Assembly: GCA_037355855.1 (NCBI GenBank)
Contig: CM074769.1
Location: forward strand, 1,860,001-1,924,000
Direction of reading: 5' to 3'
DNA length: 64,000 bases
DNA from: Pseudo-nitzschia pungens
Taxonomy: Eukaryota > Bacillariophyta > Bacillariophyceae > Bacillariales > Bacillariaceae
Part shown: one piece after another, positions 31,843-42,090 of the stretch
Position numbering within the stretch: the stretch's first letter is position 1
Layout: each line of letters begins with the position of its first letter
Notes under the pieces: model-generated
What the model was told of the DNA's origin: nothing
Databases searched by the model: none
Seen by the model: the letters and a program-made list of their open reading frames with translations, nothing else
Position numbers and translations under genes: made by a program

Positions 31843-32203
31843 TGTCGTATGTCCCAAAACTACGACACACAAGAAATATACAAGAAACAAACCATTTATA
31901 TTTTAAGAAACAAAACAATGTTTCTATCAACTTCAAGGTTCTCTATGACTGATGTCCCCGACTCAGGTTCTCTATGACTCTAGGTTCTTTGAAGAACTGT
32001 TCTTTATGTTCTTCAAGACCATTCTGAGTTTCTCTACGTCTGTTTGAATTCTTTCAACACGGCGTTGTACGAGAAACATTCTATTTTATCTTTTATCTAC
32101 TAGTAATTTCATTCATAATTCGTCTTTAATTCAAAAATTATCAACACAACTATTTCTATCTTCTATCTTCGGTCGTTTTCTTCTGGTTTCCAGAGATACG
32201 ACA
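31843..32203 (+). repeat. Gypsy-1 5' LTR (361 bp)
   Basis: Begins TGTCGTATGTCCC and ends GAGATACGACA; partner of 37171-37526. Confidence 0.93.
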
Positions 32204-32215
32204 CTGTAATTACAG
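32204..32215 (+). other. Palindrome at gypsy-1 primer-binding position
   Basis: CTGTAATTACAG is a perfect 12-bp palindrome starting at the first base after the 5' LTR. No TGG or other obvious tRNA 3'-end complement is present. Gypsy-2 and elements A/B also have a palindrome at this place. Confidence 0.7.
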
Positions 32216-32596
32216 TCGATTACGACGACCACCATTGTCAATTCTTTGAATTGATTATAATTCTTAACCTATCTTCATCCGGATAATTAACCTACTCATA
32301 CCATTTAACCTTACGGTACCTCAACACGTACCATACCATACCTTCCAAGGTTAAGGTTACCAACATCATACCAACCTTCGGTCATTCATACCTTCGGTCA
32401 TTCATACCTTTGGTCATTTATTTTTAAGTTTATTTTTTATACTTAAGCAAACAAGCTTAAGGTTCTCCGACAACACTTGACAACTACTTCCCTTAACTAC
32501 AAGTTGTCTAAGGTATCCACCAATACCTTCTCACTTATATATATATATACCAACACATATATACCTACACATACCCAGCATTACCCAGCAACAACC

Positions 32597-35500
32597 ATGT
32601 CTTCTATTACACCTCTTCCATTTAAGTTCGACTTCGAACCAGAAGAACTTGAAAAGGCTGAGTACAAACGTGTTATAACCACTGAAACTGAGACTGAAAC
32701 AACTAAGATAAAGGTATCCTTTATCACTACAACGTCCACTCTCTTACAATTGCTTCATTCTATTTATGAATTTACTGAAGCGCGTCATGCCATGGGTTGG
32801 ACAACAGGCCCAAAACTCTATGCCAAGTTCCCAGACATTCTACGAAACTATTCTGATAAGACTTGGTGGAGAACCAACATCATTGGACATACTGAAACGG
32901 TGCCTCATTTTGACGACGACGTTCGTGCCTTCATTCGGTTCAAGTTCTCTAACAACGATGACGTCTATCGAAACCACAAACGATTCCTTTCTCAGATCAA
33001 AAAGACCACTTCCATGACTGTTTCCAGCTTTGTTTCCTTGGTCACTTACCATAACAATGTGGTGCTTCCCTTGTTACCTGGTGCTCCAACCACTGCTGCA
33101 GATGCCATCATTCCTGAGGATGATTTTAAAAGCCTCATTTACGATTCCATGCCATCTGATTGGAAAGACACCTACGAAGATCATCATTCACCCTATGATG
33201 ATACTCTTGCTGATATTATCACCAGAATGGAACGTTATTGTACCAAGGCCAATCGTAGGAACAACAACAATAATTCCAACAAGTCCTCCAACAGACAAAC
33301 TGGTAAAAATCGGAACAACAACAACCTTCGTTCTGGCAACAACAACGGTCGGCGTTCGAACAACAACAACAATTCCTCACAGAATTCTTCCGCCAGTTCC
33401 AACTCTAATTCCAACAACAGAATCAAGGATACAGACCCATGTCCTATTCATCCTGGTAGCAACCATACTTGGGGTCAATGTTTCAAAAACATTGACAATC
33501 CTAATGGCAAGCGTCGTGGTCCTTCTAACAACAACAACAACAATCGGTCTTCAGCTGATGCAAACGCAGCAACAGGCTCTGCAAACAGCTCTCGCCCTTC
33601 TTCAGTGACAACTGGTCCCAGCAATCCGCCTTCTTCTGGTGATGGTCATGTTTGCACCTTTATTTCTCCACCTGAAGACGTTTGGGTTGACCTCTTTCAT
33701 GTCAACGCTGAAATTGATGACACCTATTATCATCAGGATCTCCAACGCTTTCCAATTCAACCATCCACTGCTGATGATACACCTCTTGCTGAAGTGTTCA
33801 CAGCCCCTGCTGATCCACATGATCCTTCCATTGTTCTATCTCCAGCTCCACCAGATCCAAATCCTGAACCATTTGAACCACTGATTTCCAAACCTTGCAC
33901 TGATTTGGCTCCCACTACATTGACTACATGCAAATCCATCAACGATATCTCCGGCAAATTTTATTTCAAGACCCTCTTTGATAGTGGCTCCACGTTTGAA
34001 TTAATCTCCAAAAAGCAGATCCCCTCAAACATTCCCATCCATGTTCTTGAATCTCCAATTGGATTGGATACTCCCAATGGCAAGTTTAAATGCGCTGAAT
34101 ATGTTTATCTTACTGACATTATGTTTCCAGAACTCTCTTATTCCAGGCGTGTTAAGCACTTGACTTGTTTTGTGGTTGACAACATGTACTACGATTTGAT
34201 CATCGGACGTGCCACTATGAAGAAGCTTGCCATCAAAATGGATTTTGAAGCCTCCCTTGTTTCTTGGTTTGATAAGGATATGCCCTTCCATCCAAGATCC
34301 TACTTCACCAATCAAACCTTGGTTCAGAAGATCATCAGCAATGAACCCTACTCCATTGCTGAAGCCTACATCGCGCAAACCTCTCAATCCTACGTTGATA
34401 GTGCAACCAAATATGAGAAAACTGATTTGCAAGAACTGGTTTCCAACCAAAACCATCTTTCCACTGACCAACAATCCCAGTTGCTTCAGATTCTCTCCAA
34501 ACACCATCCTCTGTTTGAAGGTCTCTCTCACAGAGAACTTGGGATTTTCCCCCACAAGGAATTCCACATTGAACTCCAACCGGGTGCAAAACCATATCAT
34601 ATCAAGCAGCCCTACAGTATCCCTATCCACCAACAGGACGCTGTTAAAACTGAACTCCTTCGGCAGGTAAAACTTGGCATTCTTGAACGCTGCTATGCAA
34701 CTGAATGGGGTATGCCCACATTTGTTGTCCCCAAGCCGGATGGCTCCTGCAGAATCATTTCTGATTTTCGAGAGCTTAACAAAGTCACCAAAAAACTCCA
34801 CTATCCATTGCCCAAGATCCAGGATATCTTTCATCCACGCCATGGGTTCAAATATGTCACCCTTATTGATGTCAGCATGCAATTCCATACCTTCAAATTG
34901 GATGAGCCTTCCACTTGGCTCTGTGTGCTTGTCACTCCTTTTGGCAAATTCAGATTGCTCCGACTCCCAATGGGCTTCCTCAACTCTCCAAGCTGGGCGC
35001 AAGGCTGTATCATGGAATCCCTTTTTATCAACCTCAACAGTGTTGAAGTCTATATTGATGACATTGGTATCTTCTCCGATACCTTTCAATCTCACTGCAA
35101 AACTGTCTCCACTGTTTTGTCCATCCTGCAAGCCAACAACTTCTCTGTTAAGCCTGCCAAATGCCACTGGTTCCAACAACGCGCTCCTTGGCTTGGACAT
35201 ATCATCACCACCACTGGCATTCTTCCAAATCCCAACAAGATTGCTCCCATTTTGAAACTTGCTTTCCCACAAAGCACCACTGATCTGCGTTCCTTCATTG
35301 GCATGATTAATTTTTATTGGGCTCATTGGCGCAAGCGCGCTGAGATTTTGGCTCCTCTCACTGCCCTCTCTGGCAAGGCTCGTGGACCGGTCAAGCCAAC
35401 TCCTGAATTGCTTGCTGCCTTCAAAGCTGCCAAAACCATGATTGCTGAGGAAATTCTCCTCACATATCCTGATCCTAATCTCCCTTATGATGTCTACACT

Positions 35501-37126
35501 GATGCCTCCGATTATCAACTTGGTGCTGTGATTATTCAAAATGGTAAAATTGTTGCATGCTTCTCCAGGAAACTCACTTCCACTCAACTCAAATATCCAA
35601 CCATTGACAAAGAAATGCTTTGCATTGTGGAAGTCTTCAAAGAATATCGGACTATTCTTTGGGGTGCAATTATTATTGTTTACACTGACCATGAAAACCT
35701 CACTCGTCAAAATCTCCAATCCAACAGAATTATGACCTGGCGCATGCTCCTTGAAGATTTCAGTCCTGTTTTCAAGTTCATCCAAGGCAAAGACAACATC
35801 CTCGCTGATGCCCTCTCGCGCCTTCCCTTGGAGGAGGAGCAGGGTTTGCCTTCTGTTTCTCCTTCCAAAGATTCCAAAGATCCAAACACTCAGCCAATCT
35901 CCAAGGTTGACACTTCCGATCTTTCCATTGCTGATCTTTTTATCAATTACCCTGCAGATCTTCCTGCATATCCTCTGCGTTTTGATGCTCTCTCCAAGGC
36001 TCAAGCAGCAGATTCCACCATCCAGAACACCAAGCATTATTCTACCAAAGATTTCGCTGGTACTGAACTCAAGGTTTATTCTAAAAACAACCAAACCAAA
36101 ATTGTCCTTCCAAATGCGCTTGTCCAAGACACCATCAACTGGTATCATCATGTACTTGGTCATGCAGGCGCTGAACGTTTGACACGAACTATATCCATCC
36201 ACATTTATTCTCCAGGCCTCAAGGATGCTGTTGCTGAATATTGCAAGACTTGTGATGCTTGTCAACGCCACAAAAATACCCACATTTCTTATGGGCATCT
36301 TGCAACTCGTGAAGAACTCTCCATCCCTTGGGAAACTATTGCAATTGACACCATTGGCCCTTGGAATGTCAATATCCCAAATATTGGTAATGTTGAATTT
36401 AATGGTTTCACCATTATGGATATGTGCACTAACCTCCTTGAAATCAAACGTGCTCCACAAATGAATCCCTCAGGTAAAATGTCCATCTATGCATTAAACG
36501 ATGCATGGCTTTCTCGCTATCCAAAACCCAGCAGATGCATTTTTGATCAAGGTTCTGAATACCTCAATGTTGATTTTCAATCTCACCTTATTAACCTTGA
36601 CATCAAGCCTGTTCCAACCACAGTCAAAAATCCTCAAGCCAATGCTGTTTTGGAACGTGTGCATGATACTATGAAATCCGCCATGCGCACTGAACTTCAT
36701 GCTAATCCTCCTCAGGATTTGCAACAAGCTATTGACCTCATTGACAATGTTTTTGCCTCTGCTCAATTTGCTGTCAGATGCACTGTGCATAAAACATTTG
36801 GTGTTTCACCTGGAGCTATTGCCTTCCATCGTGATATGTTCCTTCCAATCCCTATCATCACTGATATCAAACTCCTCAGATCCAAACGCCAATCTGTTAT
36901 TGATCAGAATGCGCTCAGAGAAAACAAGCGTCGTAAACACCATGACTACAACATTGGTGATCAGATCATGATCTTCAACTACAAGACTGATGCGCTTGGT
37001 TCCAGAGCAATTGGCCCATTTACCATCACTCAAGTCCACACCAATGGTACTGTATCTTTCCTTCGCAATGAGCATATCATTGAACGGATTAATCTCAGAC
37101 GTATCAAGCCTTATCATTCCCCATGA
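32597..37126 (+). CDS. gag-pol: Gypsy-1 Gag-Pol polyprotein
   Basis: The protein has 1509 residues from the ATG at 32597 (ACAACC-ATG-T). A TTG 40 codons upstream lies in the AT-rich leader and is not needed. The Gag part has an Asn/Ser-rich stretch, then a Cys/His motif near residue 281, CPIHPGSNHTWGQC. Protease has LFDSGSTFELIS (near 461). Reverse transcriptase has VPKPDGSCRIISDFREL and the active site VYIDDIGIFS (near 818). RNase H has DVYTDASDYQLGAV (near 966). Integrase has a zinc region HHVLGHAGAERL ... CKTCDACQ, then catalytic residues in AIDTIGPW, FDQGSEY and AVLERVHD with D-to-E spacing of about 35. A C-terminal GPFTITQVHTNGTVSF module follows. Protease-RT-RNH-INT order marks it as gypsy. 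Gag and Pol are fused without a stop, unlike its neighbours. Confidence 0.95.
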   Translation: MSSITPLPFKFDFEPEELEKAEYKRVITTETETETTKIKVSFITTTSTLLQLLHSIYEFTEARHAMGWTTGPKLYAKFPDILRNYSDKTWWRTNIIGHTETVPHFDDDVRAFIRFKFSNNDDVYRNHKRFLSQIKKTTSMTVSSFVSLVTYHNNVVLPLLPGAPTTAADAIIPEDDFKSLIYDSMPSDWKDTYEDHHSPYDDTLADIITRMERYCTKANRRNNNNNSNKSSNRQTGKNRNNNNLRSGNNNGRRSNNNNNSSQNSSASSNSNSNNRIKDTDPCPIHPGSNHTWGQCFKNIDNPNGKRRGPSNNNNNNRSSADANAATGSANSSRPSSVTTGPSNPPSSGDGHVCTFISPPEDVWVDLFHVNAEIDDTYYHQDLQRFPIQPSTADDTPLAEVFTAPADPHDPSIVLSPAPPDPNPEPFEPLISKPCTDLAPTTLTTCKSINDISGKFYFKTLFDSGSTFELISKKQIPSNIPIHVLESPIGLDTPNGKFKCAEYVYLTDIMFPELSYSRRVKHLTCFVVDNMYYDLIIGRATMKKLAIKMDFEASLVSWFDKDMPFHPRSYFTNQTLVQKIISNEPYSIAEAYIAQTSQSYVDSATKYEKTDLQELVSNQNHLSTDQQSQLLQILSKHHPLFEGLSHRELGIFPHKEFHIELQPGAKPYHIKQPYSIPIHQQDAVKTELLRQVKLGILERCYATEWGMPTFVVPKPDGSCRIISDFRELNKVTKKLHYPLPKIQDIFHPRHGFKYVTLIDVSMQFHTFKLDEPSTWLCVLVTPFGKFRLLRLPMGFLNSPSWAQGCIMESLFINLNSVEVYIDDIGIFSDTFQSHCKTVSTVLSILQANNFSVKPAKCHWFQQRAPWLGHIITTTGILPNPNKIAPILKLAFPQSTTDLRSFIGMINFYWAHWRKRAEILAPLTALSGKARGPVKPTPELLAAFKAAKTMIAEEILLTYPDPNLPYDVYTDASDYQLGAVIIQNGKIVACFSRKLTSTQLKYPTIDKEMLCIVEVFKEYRTILWGAIIIVYTDHENLTRQNLQSNRIMTWRMLLEDFSPVFKFIQGKDNILADALSRLPLEEEQGLPSVSPSKDSKDPNTQPISKVDTSDLSIADLFINYPADLPAYPLRFDALSKAQAADSTIQNTKHYSTKDFAGTELKVYSKNNQTKIVLPNALVQDTINWYHHVLGHAGAERLTRTISIHIYSPGLKDAVAEYCKTCDACQRHKNTHISYGHLATREELSIPWETIAIDTIGPWNVNIPNIGNVEFNGFTIMDMCTNLLEIKRAPQMNPSGKMSIYALNDAWLSRYPKPSRCIFDQGSEYLNVDFQSHLINLDIKPVPTTVKNPQANAVLERVHDTMKSAMRTELHANPPQDLQQAIDLIDNVFASAQFAVRCTVHKTFGVSPGAIAFHRDMFLPIPIITDIKLLRSKRQSVIDQNALRENKRRKHHDYNIGDQIMIFNYKTDALGSRAIGPFTITQVHTNGTVSFLRNEHIIERINLRRIKPYHSP

Positions 37127-37170
37127 GATCTTTCCAAGTTCAACAAGATCTATCTCGAGAAGAAAGATAA

Positions 37171-37526
37171 TGTCGTATGTCCCAAAACTACGACACACAA
37201 GAAATATACAAGAAACAAACCATTTATATTTTAAGAAACAAAACAATGTTTCTATCAACTTCAAGGTTCTCTATGACTGATGTCCCCGACTCAGGTTCTC
37301 TATGACTCTAGGTTCTTTGAAGAACTGTCGTTCTTTATGTTCTTCAAGACCATTCCGAGTTTCTCTACGTCTGTTTGAAATTCTTTCAACACGGCGTTGT
37401 ACGAGAAACATTCTATTTTATCTTTTATCTAATTTCATTCATAATTCCTTAATTCAGAAATTATCAACACAACTATTTCTATCTTCTATCTTCGGTCGTT
37501 TTCTTCTGGTTTCCAGAGATACGACA
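37171..37526 (+). repeat. Gypsy-1 3' LTR (356 bp)
   Basis: Partner of 31843-32203 with scattered differences, followed by the target duplicate GTAGG. Confidence 0.93.
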
Positions 37527-37659
37527 GTAGGAGGTAATTCTTCTTTTCTCTGAATCATGCACGTCACTGTTTCAATCGGTCAAGTCACTGTTTCAAGCAC
37601 GACTGGAGGTCACGTCCAAACAGCCGTAACTGAGATTCAGGCCATCTCGTACGCTGAAT

Positions 37660-39462
37660 CTAATTGCTGAGAGAGGAACTAGAAGCATCTTGGCAAGTAC
37701 TTTTCACACAAGGGTAGTAGGTGCTCTTGTACACGAACGCCCTGCGTTTGCCGTGATACACGCTTTCTCGAAAGCATTCTTTCATGGCTTGTAGTTCCTC
37801 GTGTCGACATTTTTGCATCGCATCGACCAAATCTTGAGTGTGGTTTTTGGTTTTCGACTCAATAGCAGAATCCAACTCGCTGGTTTTCTGCGCAAGCGTT
37901 TTTGCTTCCGCATACACGTTTTCCAAGAAATCATTTGCAGAAGTACACAACACTCTATCGATCAAACCAATGTTTGCAGCTTCCACCGATCGGATCGGCT
38001 CGGTTGATCCAGTCAATTCCTTTGCGAGCGTGTTGCCTACGCGACGCGGCAACGAGTAGGTCCAGTATTCCGATCCAAAGAGATTCATTCCCTTGTAGCT
38101 CGCGTTCAGAACAACGTTCCCGTGGGCCCATACTTCATCCGCAGCAATTGCTGCCATGACGCCACCGGCGCCGCTGTTTCCTTGCATTGCACTGACCACG
38201 TAACGATCTTTGCACATCAGAACGCGTTCGACAAAATCATCGATTGCGTTGATGTTTTCCCACGACTCCGCTGCGGGATCCTTTGCTGCTTCGATTGTAT
38301 TGAGGTGAATGCCATTGCTGAAAAAATTGACTCCGCCCATCAAGACAATCACCTTGGATGCGTCCTTGCTCAAAATGGCATCCCATGCCTCGCAGAGTCT
38401 CTTGCATTGGTCGGTACTCATTGCGCCGTTATAGAAGTCGAACCAAACGTAAAGGACGCCGCCATCACTCCACGCAAATATCTCTTGAAAAGTAGTAGGG
38501 TACTGTCCAAATGGCAGGACGACATCTGGTTGAGGGAGTACAGGAACGCTCTGGAGCGTCTCTTTAGGCAAGGCCATCGTTGCTGGAAGTTTGAAGTACT
38601 TCTGTGTCTTGGTGTTGAGCTTTTTCAAATGCGAGATCCATACAGCTTGTCCCTTACCGCAAGTTACCAGAACTGCTCCGTGTCGCTGACCAATGATGGT
38701 CTTTAGTGGAAGGCTTGGATCGTGCTTGTGTTCTGTTTCTACATGCCCACCAAACATGAAGTATTTCATCCCGTCGAAGACCTCCAGTACTCCTGGTTGT
38801 GAATCTGATGCATTCATGATACGCACAATTTCATCCATTCCAAGCGCCCAATCCACTGTTCGATCTGCATTTTTCATCGTAGGTTTGAGAGTTCCTTTCA
38901 CGGCAGGATTCGAGTAGTCAAGAGGTGTGGGTCGAATGTTAGTGCCGAATTTATGCAACACTTCACGAACTCCTTTGGCAGCTGCCTCGATGCATTCGAG
39001 ACGGTACAAGCTAGATTTCGTCGGAAGCTGCCCATTGGATCGCTGGGTAGAAAAGCTGTGACTTGCCCAGATATCTCCGGCATCCATTTCTTCTTCGGCT
39101 TGCATAATGGTTAGACCCCATTCACTTTTGCCTTCGAGTAAGGCCCAATCAATGGCCGACATGCCTCGGTCACCAATGATTCCAGGATGAAAAATCAAAC
39201 ACGGAACATGGGGGTTAGAATAAATTTCTTCCGGAACTCTCTTGGTCAAAAAAGGACACAAAATGATTTCTGGCTTTGTACGATGGACGTGATCAATCGT
39301 AGACTTCGCTGAGTCAAAAACATGAAAGGTAGTTTCATGGCCAAAAGCTTTACATTCCAAATAGATGCGTTGAGTCATACTATTGAAGGAGTTGCACAAA
39401 AGCAGAATGCGCTTGCCCATAGTTGGAGCTGGAGTTGCGTCGATTTCTTGCCTGGTTGACAT
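37660..39462 (-). CDS. hoxX: HoxX-like protein: formyl-THF-dependent formyltransferase fused to enoyl-CoA hydratase/isomerase domain
   Basis: A single-exon gene encodes 600 residues from the ATG at 39460-39462. Residues 15-290 form a formyltransferase module. FHPGIIGDRGMSAIDWALLE (91-110) holds the family His-Pro-Gly and Gly-Asp-Arg-Gly, and EMDAGDIWASH lies near 125-135. Residues 325-530 form a crotonase module: VLMGGVNFFSNGIHLNTIEA (374-391), AMQGNSGAGGVMAAIAADE (425-443) and SEYWTYSLPRRVG (464-476). The tail includes a helical EELQAMKECF and YHGKRRAFVYK, as in HoxX. Length and domain order equal bacterial HoxX, which turns N10-formyl-THF via formyl-CoA into CO for the NiFe-hydrogenase active site under oxic conditions. 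No targeting peptide is visible, so cytosol is likely. Flanking DNA is eukaryotic intergenic sequence and gypsy elements, not hydrogenase genes. The assignment of family is firm; CO synthesis in this organism is inference. Confidence 0.88.
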   Translation of the reverse strand: MSTRQEIDATPAPTMGKRILLLCNSFNSMTQRIYLECKAFGHETTFHVFDSAKSTIDHVHRTKPEIILCPFLTKRVPEEIYSNPHVPCLIFHPGIIGDRGMSAIDWALLEGKSEWGLTIMQAEEEMDAGDIWASHSFSTQRSNGQLPTKSSLYRLECIEAAAKGVREVLHKFGTNIRPTPLDYSNPAVKGTLKPTMKNADRTVDWALGMDEIVRIMNASDSQPGVLEVFDGMKYFMFGGHVETEHKHDPSLPLKTIIGQRHGAVLVTCGKGQAVWISHLKKLNTKTQKYFKLPATMALPKETLQSVPVLPQPDVVLPFGQYPTTFQEIFAWSDGGVLYVWFDFYNGAMSTDQCKRLCEAWDAILSKDASKVIVLMGGVNFFSNGIHLNTIEAAKDPAAESWENINAIDDFVERVLMCKDRYVVSAMQGNSGAGGVMAAIAADEVWAHGNVVLNASYKGMNLFGSEYWTYSLPRRVGNTLAKELTGSTEPIRSVEAANIGLIDRVLCTSANDFLENVYAEAKTLAQKTSELDSAIESKTKNHTQDLVDAMQKCRHEELQAMKECFRESVYHGKRRAFVYKSTYYPCVKSTCQDASSSSLSN

Positions 39463-41149
39463 TGTTTACTTTGCTTTCTAAGAAAATAGAGGAACTGATG
39501 AAAATCTAAATTATGAGAGTTGAAGCATCATCGTTGGATCCTTTCTTTATTTCTCATGTTCTAGAGAAGCCATATTCTTTCTTCTACCGCATTGTCGTGG
39601 GGAACTAAATGTTGAAAATCCGAGAGAGGAATAATTCGGCCAGCATGACGACATTTTTAAATGGCCTCCATGGTTTCTGTTTATGAAACGTGGCGATCAA
39701 CACATTGACCCATCCTTTGGCCACGTGTTGCGAACATTCCCATCGTTTTTTCTATCAAAGCGCCATCGCAACGTTCGAGGGCAATATAGTAATTTGATAT
39801 TAATTAGTTGTCGTGTCTCTTTTTTCCATGTGTTCTGACGAACAATATATTTATTGCCCCCAATTCTCTACTCGTAACAATCCCACTTTTTCTACGATCG
39901 AAACAAAAATAGAACACTTTCTGGAAGTTCATTGATGAAAATACAGTATTTGTTCGTTGTCTCCTTCTAAAAAGTTGATTTATCGAATACGATAAAAGGA
40001 ATGATTGCAGTAGTACTCGTACCTATGACGCAATAGATATCAACTTTCCGTAAAATGTCATCGCAGGGGAAGGACAGCTCATAGGAATCATGTGGCACGA
40101 GTACTGGTACGGGTACGTTTAAATGTCATTCACAAGAGTTTCCTAGTACAGTATTAAAAATGGGAATAACTGTTCAAGTGGGATTCATCAATCAAAACGA
40201 TTATTACTCCTTATTTTCTTGGGTGTTTGTTTGTTCAAAATAGAGAAGGATTGTACATAAAACCTTACGTTGTACGGGTAAGTACTCGTAAAAAATTGGA
40301 ACGATAATATAAGAAAACGTTGTATTTGAAATATATCGGAACAAGTACATAGTACGTGGGCTATTTATTCTGCTGTTTCATTATTAATTATAGTGAAGAC
40401 TACCGCACTAATTGCAGCACAACTCGTTTAAGAAAGGATCTGCAATCTGAAGACTTCGCTGAAAGACGACTAAATACCGTAACCTTACACCACAGGAATA
40501 CCGGTAGTAGGTAAGATTACCGGTAGTAGTAGTAGTACTACTAGTAGTAGTACAAGCATTGGAGATTCGGTGACCAATATTGGAGGTATCTTCTAGGTAA
40601 GTTGTGATGAGCCCATACTCCAAGAGAGAGCCAAATGGGCAATAACTATTATTACTATTATTTCTTCTCTTCAATTATCAAGCTGTTGCAGTACTAAATC
40701 CGTCTTAGTACTGGTGAAGGATTGTTTGTCTTAATGGTGAAGGATTGTTTATCTGTGATAGCTAGTAGTGTTGTGGTGATGAGCTGGTGGTACTCCTACC
40801 ATATCACGAAAATGCAACAACCATTGCTGTCCCAGGCCATATGGTATGAGGAAGCCAAAGAGAACATGAAAGATGCATTTCTCCCTGTGAATGAGGAACA
40901 GTTCTTGCAGCAGGATGCTGTATGTTTGTTGGATAGGGGATATACCCTTGTTGCTGCTACTAAGGCATGTTTTAAGAAATTCTATATCAAGTTTAGTCAT
41001 CCAAGGTGATTTTATGTATGTGTTTTGGGTGTTTGGACTTGGTACAAAAATGATGTTTTTGTGATGATGGTGTATTCTGTGTCTTGTTAACATATGTACA
41101 ACTTGCACATGTTTTTTGTGCTGAGTATTTTTAGTTGAATATTGCTACT
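39463..41149. other. Upstream region of the HoxX-like gene
   Basis: AT-rich, with GTAC/GGTAC words near 40010-40130 and ACCTTACG...GTACGGGTAAG near 40262-40290, plus a TACCGTAACC and GTAGTAGT cluster at 40475-40555. A short ORF from about 40734 to 41009 (including AIWYEEAKENMKDAFLPVNE) is unrecognised and may be a relic. A 16-bp direct repeat TGGTGAAGGATTGTTT occurs near 40711 and 40735. Confidence 0.45.
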
Positions 41150-41154
41150 GTATC

Positions 41155-41345
41155 TGCCGTGCACCGGAATACAGTCACGAATCCATTCGGGACTGAATTA
41201 AGGATAAGGATGAATTACGATTAGCGAGCGTCCGTATCGCCAATAGGGAGACGGTCTCTCAATCCGATAGCAATAGACTAATTGATAGAGCTCACAATTT
41301 GCATATCACTACTATTCTATTCACTAGTAGACCCGGGGTATGGCA
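41155..41345 (+). repeat. Gypsy-2 5' LTR (191 bp)
   Basis: Begins TGCCGTGCACCGG and ends GGGGTATGGCA; identical to 46825-47015. Confidence 0.95.
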
Positions 41346-41359
41346 TGATTTTAAAATCA
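41346..41359 (+). other. Palindrome at gypsy-2 primer-binding position
   Basis: TGATTTTAAAATCA is a perfect 14-bp palindrome starting at the first internal base after the 5' LTR. It differs in sequence from the gypsy-1 and A/B palindromes but sits at the same position. Confidence 0.7.
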
Positions 41360-42090
41360 AGCTGAGTGCTGATGACCATGAGCAGAAAGAGATCGATCGG
41401 CCAAGGCGCCGACGAGACCGAAAGACTGCCAAAAATGGAGGCACAAAGAAGCAAAAACAGGGAGAAGGATATCCAGTGTCTGCAGCACAAGGAAGACCGA
41501 CCCCAGCAACTGTTGGCGCCCAAAGAAGGGAGCAACAGCAGCAACAGAGACACCTAAGTACCTAAACAGGACCATGGTCGACAGCAGAAATAATCGAACA
41601 AAGAAATAATGAAATAAGTGTCGAAAACGTGACACATAATCCAGTGAGTGGACTAATCGGACCAACACTGAGTGGATGGACAGACCGAATAGGGGATGCC
41701 AACCAAAACCGAAATATACGGATATCCGGAAAGGTATATAATGAATACCTAAACACCACCAATCCCACGGGAAACGGGAAGTGGGACCGGCCCGGTGATT
41801 GCTTAATAGGGAAGCAACGCCGGAGAACCACGGGAATCGAATCCCGCAAAATAAAAACAGAAACAACTCCGGAGAACCACAGGATTCCCGGGAACTAAAG
41901 AGAGAAACAACTCCCACCACTGGACAAACCAGGGGGAAAATCAGTCACAACACGGGGTATCGCGTGGAAGTGAACCTCAGGGGGAAAAACTGGAGCAATC
42001 ACTTTTTGCTCATTTCCAACCCAACTAACAACTTACAGAAATACTGTAACTAATTAAACTAAAATAGAATAACTGACTGATTAACTCACC
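41360..42090 (+). other. Gypsy-2 5' leader
   Basis: A roughly 730-nt untranslated leader with several short upstream ORFs; one of about 88 codons begins inside the LTR. A repeated GGAGAACCAC...GGAATC-type motif occurs near 41820-41895. No conserved protein is seen. Confidence 0.5.

Larger units (their letters stand above)
31843..37526 (+). mobile_element. Gypsy-1: full-length Ty3/gypsy-type LTR retrotransposon, single polyprotein
   Basis: LTRs lie at 31843-32203 and 37171-37526, with target duplication GTAGG (31838-31842 and 37527-37531) and TG...CA ends. The LTRs differ by several substitutions and small indels (for example a CTACTAG segment present only in the left copy), so the insertion is older than copia or gypsy-2. 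One uninterrupted Gag-Pol frame remains. A purine-rich tract GAGAAGAAAGATAA directly before the right LTR is a likely polypurine tract. Confidence 0.95.

Noticed and set aside
34025..36460. 811-codon minus-strand ORF
   Set aside because: Antisense to the gypsy-1 Pol, whose catalytic motifs fix the coding strand.
40734..41009. Short ORF upstream of gypsy-2
   Set aside because: No recognisable domain; it may be part of an old element, but the evidence is too thin.
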